From Clarkia xantiana subsp. parviflora (taxonomy: Eukaryota; Streptophyta; Magnoliopsida; Myrtales; Onagraceae): a stretch of DNA of 64,000 nt. Position numbers and translations under genes: made by a program. The notes beneath the pieces were generated by a model, which had not been told where the DNA came from, did no database searches, and saw only the letters and a list, made by a program, of their open reading frames with translations. This document shows positions 59,013 to 64,000 of the stretch, piece after piece. Location: the NCBI GenBank assembly GCA_036873135.1, contig JAPTYO010000009.1, forward strand, positions 27,239,756 through 27,303,755, read 5' to 3'. Within the stretch, counting starts at the first letter, position 1. Each line of letters begins with the position of its first letter.

Positions 59013-59880
59013 TTACACTCTCCCTAGCCCATTGAGTGCTCTACCTCGGGCCATCGACATCATACACTCTATTGAAATAGATTTTGCGGAAAACCAACTA
59101 TATCCGATCTTGGTTGGCCTTTCACTCCTAGCCACAAGTCATCCCCGTATTTTGCCACATACGTGGGCTCAGACCTCCAAGGCCTCTTAGAGCTCTCTTC
59201 AACCTGCTCATGGCTAGATCGATCAGTTTCAGGTCAAATAGTAAGAACTAGAAGATTCCACCTCTGGAAAGCACCTACACCTAATGTCTTAAGCCTATGT
59301 TCCCATTTCGTTACTGGCCCATCATGCAAAAGGTACAACGTTAGAGTGAGTGCGCTTTAAGGAGAGAATCTCAAGTAAAGGCTCGTTGCTTCGTTCCTTC
59401 GATTGATTGTTCACATCAGATCTCAGGTTCTCTATTACACTCCCTAAATAGGGTTCTTGTCACCTTTCCCTCACGGTACTTGTATGCTATCAGTCATTGA
59501 GGAATACTTAGGCTTAAAGGGTGCGTGGTCCCTCTTTCTCGCATAAAGCGATCAGAATTCGAACACGCCGCGTTTTACTAGGAAGGATTGAACCATGGGA
59601 GCGAATCTACAGGGCAATCACTTTCTTTGGCCAGATCTTCCAACCTTTTCACAATTACAGTTCACTGCTTTCGCTTCTCTTTCAACGAAACGTTACACTT
59701 TTTTGTCTTTAAAACTCATTCGGAAGGCTCAGTCCCACACTCTTACTTCAACGATGGGAACAATCTCCGCACTACGAGGCTCCAATGAACAACAGATCTC
59801 CGCCAGCCCACTATTGAGAATCGTGGTCGATCCCTCAGGAGTTTCTTTATGGTCAACAACATGTTGGTGATATATTCTTT
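59013..59880 (-). pseudogene. rrn26: Mitochondrial rrn26 (large-subunit rRNA) fragment
   Basis: From 59013 the text switches to large-subunit rRNA: TTGGTTGGCCTTTCACTCCT (59110), CTTCAACCTGCTCATGGCTA (59195), GCAAAAGGTACAACGTTAGA (59327), CCCTCACGGTACTTGTATGC (59469). The wording differs from plastid rrn23 in the same region and fits plant mitochondrial rrn26. To about 59600 it is secure; from there to 59880 it is probably the 5' part. Confidence 0.7.
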
Positions 59881-60305
59881 ATTTCCAAAAGTTCTACCCT
59901 GGACTTCATGTTCCATGCAAAAAAAAAAAAAAAAAAAGACACTTGACTCTAGATTCGATCTATTTATTTATCTCCATGTGAATTGTCTGTTTGTAACAAG
60001 AACATAATTTTTTCAATTCCAATCGATCAGGCGTATTGTGTCTATTTTTTTCATTAATATATCTGGAAATACCCGTCGGTTCCTTATTATTATTAACACC
60101 CCATCTAACACATTCCAGTCTCGCTTATTGATCCACCTTTCTCATAAGTCAAATGAAGGGGAGACACTCAAGCGGAAGTCATTTCTCCCCCTTGATGCTC
60201 TACGTAGTTTTGACAGTGTGATTGACAGATTCACCAGCTAGTAGTTGCACCAGGCGAAACATCCCACATTTCTCTAGGATCTGGTGAATGTAAAAATGCA
60301 TTCTA

Positions 60306-60388
60306 GTTTTGGTTTGACATTGCTTTACACCCAAAAAGAGGCGAGCTACATCTGAGTGAAACTTAGAGATGGCTTTTTTCGTTTCTCG
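60306..60388 (+). other. Plastid rrn16-trnI spacer fragment, inverted relative to the rrn16 piece
   Basis: TTTTGGTTTGACATTGCTTT and GAGCTACATCTGAGTGAAAC continue the spacer that starts next to rrn16 at 58519-58551, but on the opposite strand. Confidence 0.7.
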
Positions 60389-60390
60389 TA

Positions 60391-60605
60391 TCATTCTTTT
60401 TGACACAACGACAAAAGTAAATTAAATTTTCAAGTGTAGCCGATTTTTAACACATCAACAAATGTAAATTAAATTAGCGTAGCTTATTAGGGTGACAATC
60501 TTTTATATTAATTATAGTATGAGACAAACTCCACCTCCCTCAAGTTAATTTTTTACAAAAGAATGTATTTATCGACCAAATTATATTTCGTCGATGAAAC
60601 ATATA
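60391..60605. other. Short AT-rich spacer
   Basis: Between the organelle insert and the first Helitron; nothing recognised. Confidence 0.4.
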
Positions 60606-60689
60606 TCTTTATACCAATATAAAATGTGAAGGTTGTCCTCACCCCCAATAGGTACCTTTTGAACATTTTTATTAATATTTTTATTGTTA

Positions 60690-60728
<39 letters not shown>

Positions 60729-62190
60729 TATATTTAGTTTCCATATTTTTATAAAATTGGTGAATTGGTCTTTATTATCTCTAAGACCCATATATTTTTA
60801 TCTTTACTATTACTAAAAAAATTATCTAGTTAAATTTGATTATTTTTATTTTTTAAGTTCGCTTAATTGATAGGTCACTGTAGTTACTATTAACTTCTAA
60901 ATCTAATATACTTATCAATTAGAGTCGACATTGAGTCATTGACATATGATACGCATTCAGTATGTTAAAATGTCGGGTGCATGCATTTTTCTATTCACCA
61001 TATCCCAGATTTGGGGATGTTCCTCATGTTGACATTTTGTATCACATAAATCAGTCACTTGTCAACTCATATAATAACATTTCAACATATAAATCAAATG
61101 TGGTTCTCGAAGTTTGACTTTACATATAACATGTTACTTAATGGATTGAATTATTAATTTAGTTCTTGTGTTTGTAAATTCAATCATAATAGGTATATCA
61201 TAATTAGTAGTTGAATAGATAGTTAAGGCGAATTCAAGTATAAACTTGACATTGGTGATTTAAAAAATTGATGATTTAGTCCCTACTATATTTGAGAATT
61301 ACTAAAAAATTTATTAGTTAAATTGCATTATTTTTTTTAGTTAAGGTCGCTTAACTAATATCCTACATTAATTATCATTAACTTCTTAATACAATATACC
61401 TATAAATTTGAGTTACCTTGAAAGTAGGATATGTACTCAACTCGTGCAAATTTTGAGTACATATTGAGATTTTTTGTATCACATATATCAGTCAATTGTC
61501 AAATCATATAAAGTGTCAAAATATGGGTCAACCACAGTTCTTGAAATTTGACCTTACAGATAAATTACACATCGTCCAACATTTAGGGTCTCGAACTATT
61601 AATTTAGTTCTTCCGCCTATCAGTTCAAACGAATTGTGTACAACCTAATTAGTAGTTAAATAAGAAATTGACGTAAAGTTAAGTATAAAATTTATATTTT
61701 AATGAATTGAATTTCATTTAGCGTTAAATCGATTTTTGTTGGTATTATGGTATAAAATTGCAAGGAAAGTATATAGTTACGTTTGTATAGGTTAAACTGC
61801 TTCACCGATCACCGATGACTCTAAGTAGTTAAGTACTGGTTTACAATCTTCACTCCTCAAGTTGATGAGTTAGATACAACTTTGTCGTTAATAACCCACG
61901 TCATGCGCGATCCAACTTTGTATTAGTTCTAACCGTAAATGTATATACTTGTAAGGCTAATTTAGTACCGTAACTGAAACAATAGTTAATTTTGTACCTA
62001 ATTAACCTCTTCTATTTTTCCCATTTTGAACTATATTGTGTCATTTTTTTTTATCATACATATTCATTTCTCGCAACCATTAACTTGACCATGTATTAAT
62101 TAAATATTATCATATTAGAAAACTTAAGATAAATATGTATCTTGAAACTTAGACAATCGATACGCGTGCAACGCACGCGTTAATAACTAG
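60606..62190 (+). mobile_element. Non-autonomous Helitron, copy 1 (1585 bp)
   Basis: Begins TCTTTATACCAATATAAAAT preceded by A and ends TAATAACTAG followed by T, the A/T insertion signature of Helitrons. Ten or so bases before the end is a perfect 8-bp hairpin ACGCGTGC-AAC-GCACGCGT (62162-62180). No Rep/helicase is encoded. Two diverged internal segments of about 490 bp repeat each other (about 60740-61200 and 61260-61700). An (ATT)n microsatellite lies at 60692-60722. Confidence 0.85.
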
Positions 62191-62191
62191 T

Positions 62192-62391
62192 ATCCAAAAA
62201 TGTGTCGGATTGACATTTTTTTTTTAAATTTACATTTTTTATCGTAGATATTTTTCAAACAAAATCAATCTATCAACACATATACATGATAAACTGATCA
62301 CTTTTGATGAAATAAATATATTATTATTTGTACTTATATATGAAGTCACTCCACGCTATTTGTGATACTCTATATATCTATCTATATATTA
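62192..62391. other. Spacer between the two Helitrons
   Basis: About 200 bp, AT-rich, no similarity noticed to either element. Confidence 0.4.
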
Positions 62392-62468
62392 TCTTTATAC
62401 CAATATAAAATGTGAGAGTTGTCATCACCCCAAAAGGTACCTCTTGAACATTTTTATTTTTATTTTTT

Positions 62469-62507
<39 letters not shown>

Positions 62508-63939
62508 TTAGTTTCCATATTTTTTATTCTATTATATATATACGTTTTATATTTAGTTCCCCTATTTTTATAAAATTGGCGATTTAGTCTTTTTATCTTT
62601 GAGACCCATCTATTTATCTTTACTATTACTAAAAAAACTCATTTAGTTACATTTTGTTATTTTTAGTTTTTTAGGTCGCTTAATTGGTAGGTCACCGTAG
62701 TTATTATTAATTTCTCCATCAAATATACTTATCAATTAGAGTCAACATGCATTCAATAGGTGCAAATGTAAGGTAGATGCATTTTTCTATTCACTATATC
62801 ACCGATTTGGGGATGTTCCGCTTGTTGACATTTTTGTATCAAATAAATTACTCACTTGCTAAATCATATAACATATCAAATATGGATCAAACGTGGTTCT
62901 TGAAGTTTGACTTTACATATAACATGTTACTCAATGTTTAATACTTAATGACTCGAACTATCGATTTAGTTCTTGCGTTTGTAAATTCAATCATATTTGG
63001 TATCTCCTAATTGATAGTTGAATAAATAGTTAAGTTGAATTCAAGTATAAACTTTAGACATTAGTGTTTTAAAAAAATTGATGATTAAGTCCCTACAATA
63101 TTTGAGTATTACTAATCTATTTGACATGTTACATTAATTATCATTAACTTATTAATACATATACCTATAAATTTGAGCCACCCATAAAGTATGATATGTA
63201 CTCAACTCATGCAAACTTCGAGTACATGTTGAGATTTTTTTTGTATCACATAGATTAGTCACTTGTCAAATCATATCAAATGTCAAAATATGGGTCAACC
63301 ACGGTTCTTTAATTTTGATCTTTTACAGATAACCTGGTACTCATTGTCTCGAATCATTAATTTAGTTCTTCTGTCAATTAAATCAAATTGTAACCTAATT
63401 AGTAGTTAAATAAGTAATTGACATATCAAGTATAAACTTTAGATTTTAATGAATTGAAATTTCCTTTAGCGTCCCGTTGGCCAATTTTTTTTTTTTCCTT
63501 TAGCGTTAAATCAATTTTTGTTGGTATTATGATATAAAATTGCATGAAAAGTGTATAGTTACGTTTGTATAGGTCAAACTGCTCCACCGATGACTCTAAG
63601 TGGCTAATTACGGGCTTACATTCTTCACTCATCAAGTTGATAAATTAGATACAACTTTGTCGTTAATAACTCACGTCATGCTCGATCCAACTCATTATTA
63701 GTGATAACAATAAATTAGTATCGTAATTTAAAACAATAGTTAATTTTTTGACTTAATTATCCTCTTCTATTTTTCCTGTTTTGAATTACTTTGTGTCGTT
63801 ATTTTCGATATTCATTTCTCGCAACCCTAAACTTGGTCATGTATTAACTACATATTAAAATATTAGAAAACTGAAGATAAATTATGTATTTTGAAATTTA
63901 GACGATTGATACGCGTGCAACGCACGCGTTAATAACTAG
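62392..63939 (+). mobile_element. Non-autonomous Helitron, copy 2 (1548 bp)
   Basis: Same 5' end (TCTTTATACC, preceded by A) and same 3' end (CTAG at 63936-63939, followed by T), with the same perfect hairpin at 63911-63929. It is colinear with copy 1 over its whole length, with many substitutions and indels, and lies in the same orientation about 200 bp downstream. Contains a (TA)n run at 62474-62502. Confidence 0.85.
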
Positions 63940-64000
63940 TTATTTCTAAATGAGAGACTAAGTCAAGCAATATAAAAAATATCAATCTCTAATTAATAGC

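Larger units (their letters stand above)
57540..60390. other. Rearranged organelle-DNA insert (plastid and mitochondrial parts)
   Basis: Contains, left to right, a plastid trnR-ACG relic (57625-57698), a plastid rrn16 3' fragment with the start of the rrn16-trnI spacer (58519-59012), a plant mitochondrial rrn26 fragment (59013 to at least 59600), and the next part of the plastid rrn16-trnI spacer in reverse orientation (60306-60388). Segments 57700-58518 and 59880-60305 are organelle-like in base composition but unidentified. All pieces carry substitutions expected for old nuclear copies. Identification rests on remembered organelle sequences. Confidence 0.75.

Noticed and set aside
58508..59870. 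Several open readings over the rRNA fragments
   Set aside because: They coincide with organelle rRNA sequence and are not proteins.

Overview
This is nuclear DNA from a eudicot flowering plant. Four intron-bearing host genes read well against plant protein families: an ALIX/BRO1 gene, the plastid chaperone-like gene CPP1, a serine carboxypeptidase of family S28, and a glyoxalase-I-like (VOC) gene. Most of the rest is transposable elements, including nested LTR retrotransposons, and insertions of organelle DNA. I cannot name the species from sequence alone.

Layout. 1-2261: 5' part of ALIX (minus strand, continues beyond the left edge). 2603-3637: a complete non-autonomous hAT transposon with an exact 8-bp target duplication. 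3737-8774: an old copia element (E) with 184-bp LTRs. 9365-13180: two Tat-type Ty3/gypsy fragments in opposite orientation (a 3' LTR plus antisense gene remnant, then a 5' LTR plus gag), cut off by a degenerate solo LTR (13181-13730). 14062-14500: MITE-like inverted and direct repeats. 14744-14816: a tRNA-Glu relic. 14880-17764: CPP1 (plus). 18574-22274: S28 peptidase (minus, 12 exons), convergent with CPP1. 23853-34127: copia element B (minus) whose 3' LTR was split by copia element A (plus, 24009-28921). 34436-35529: the VOC gene, only about 300 bp from element B. 36412-43449: copia element C (minus). 43902-54159: a LINE relic split by an AT-rich insert that itself holds copia element D (44991-53459, minus, perfect TSD). 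54160-57190: unassigned sequence with degenerate tandem repeats. About 57540-60390: a rearranged organelle-DNA insert (trnR-ACG relic, plastid rrn16 3' part, mitochondrial rrn26 part, plastid rrn16-trnI spacer). 60606-63939: two tandem non-autonomous Helitrons with textbook ends.

The host genes do not form a pathway; they are neighbours in a repeat-rich region. ALIX acts in ESCRT-linked vacuolar sorting, CPP1 in chloroplast protochlorophyllide oxidoreductase stability, the S28 peptidase in the secretory pathway, and the VOC protein belongs to the glyoxalase-I-like group. All retroelement coding regions seen here carry frameshifts or stops and look inactive. Exon boundaries come from splice-site reading and remembered family alignments, not from transcripts.
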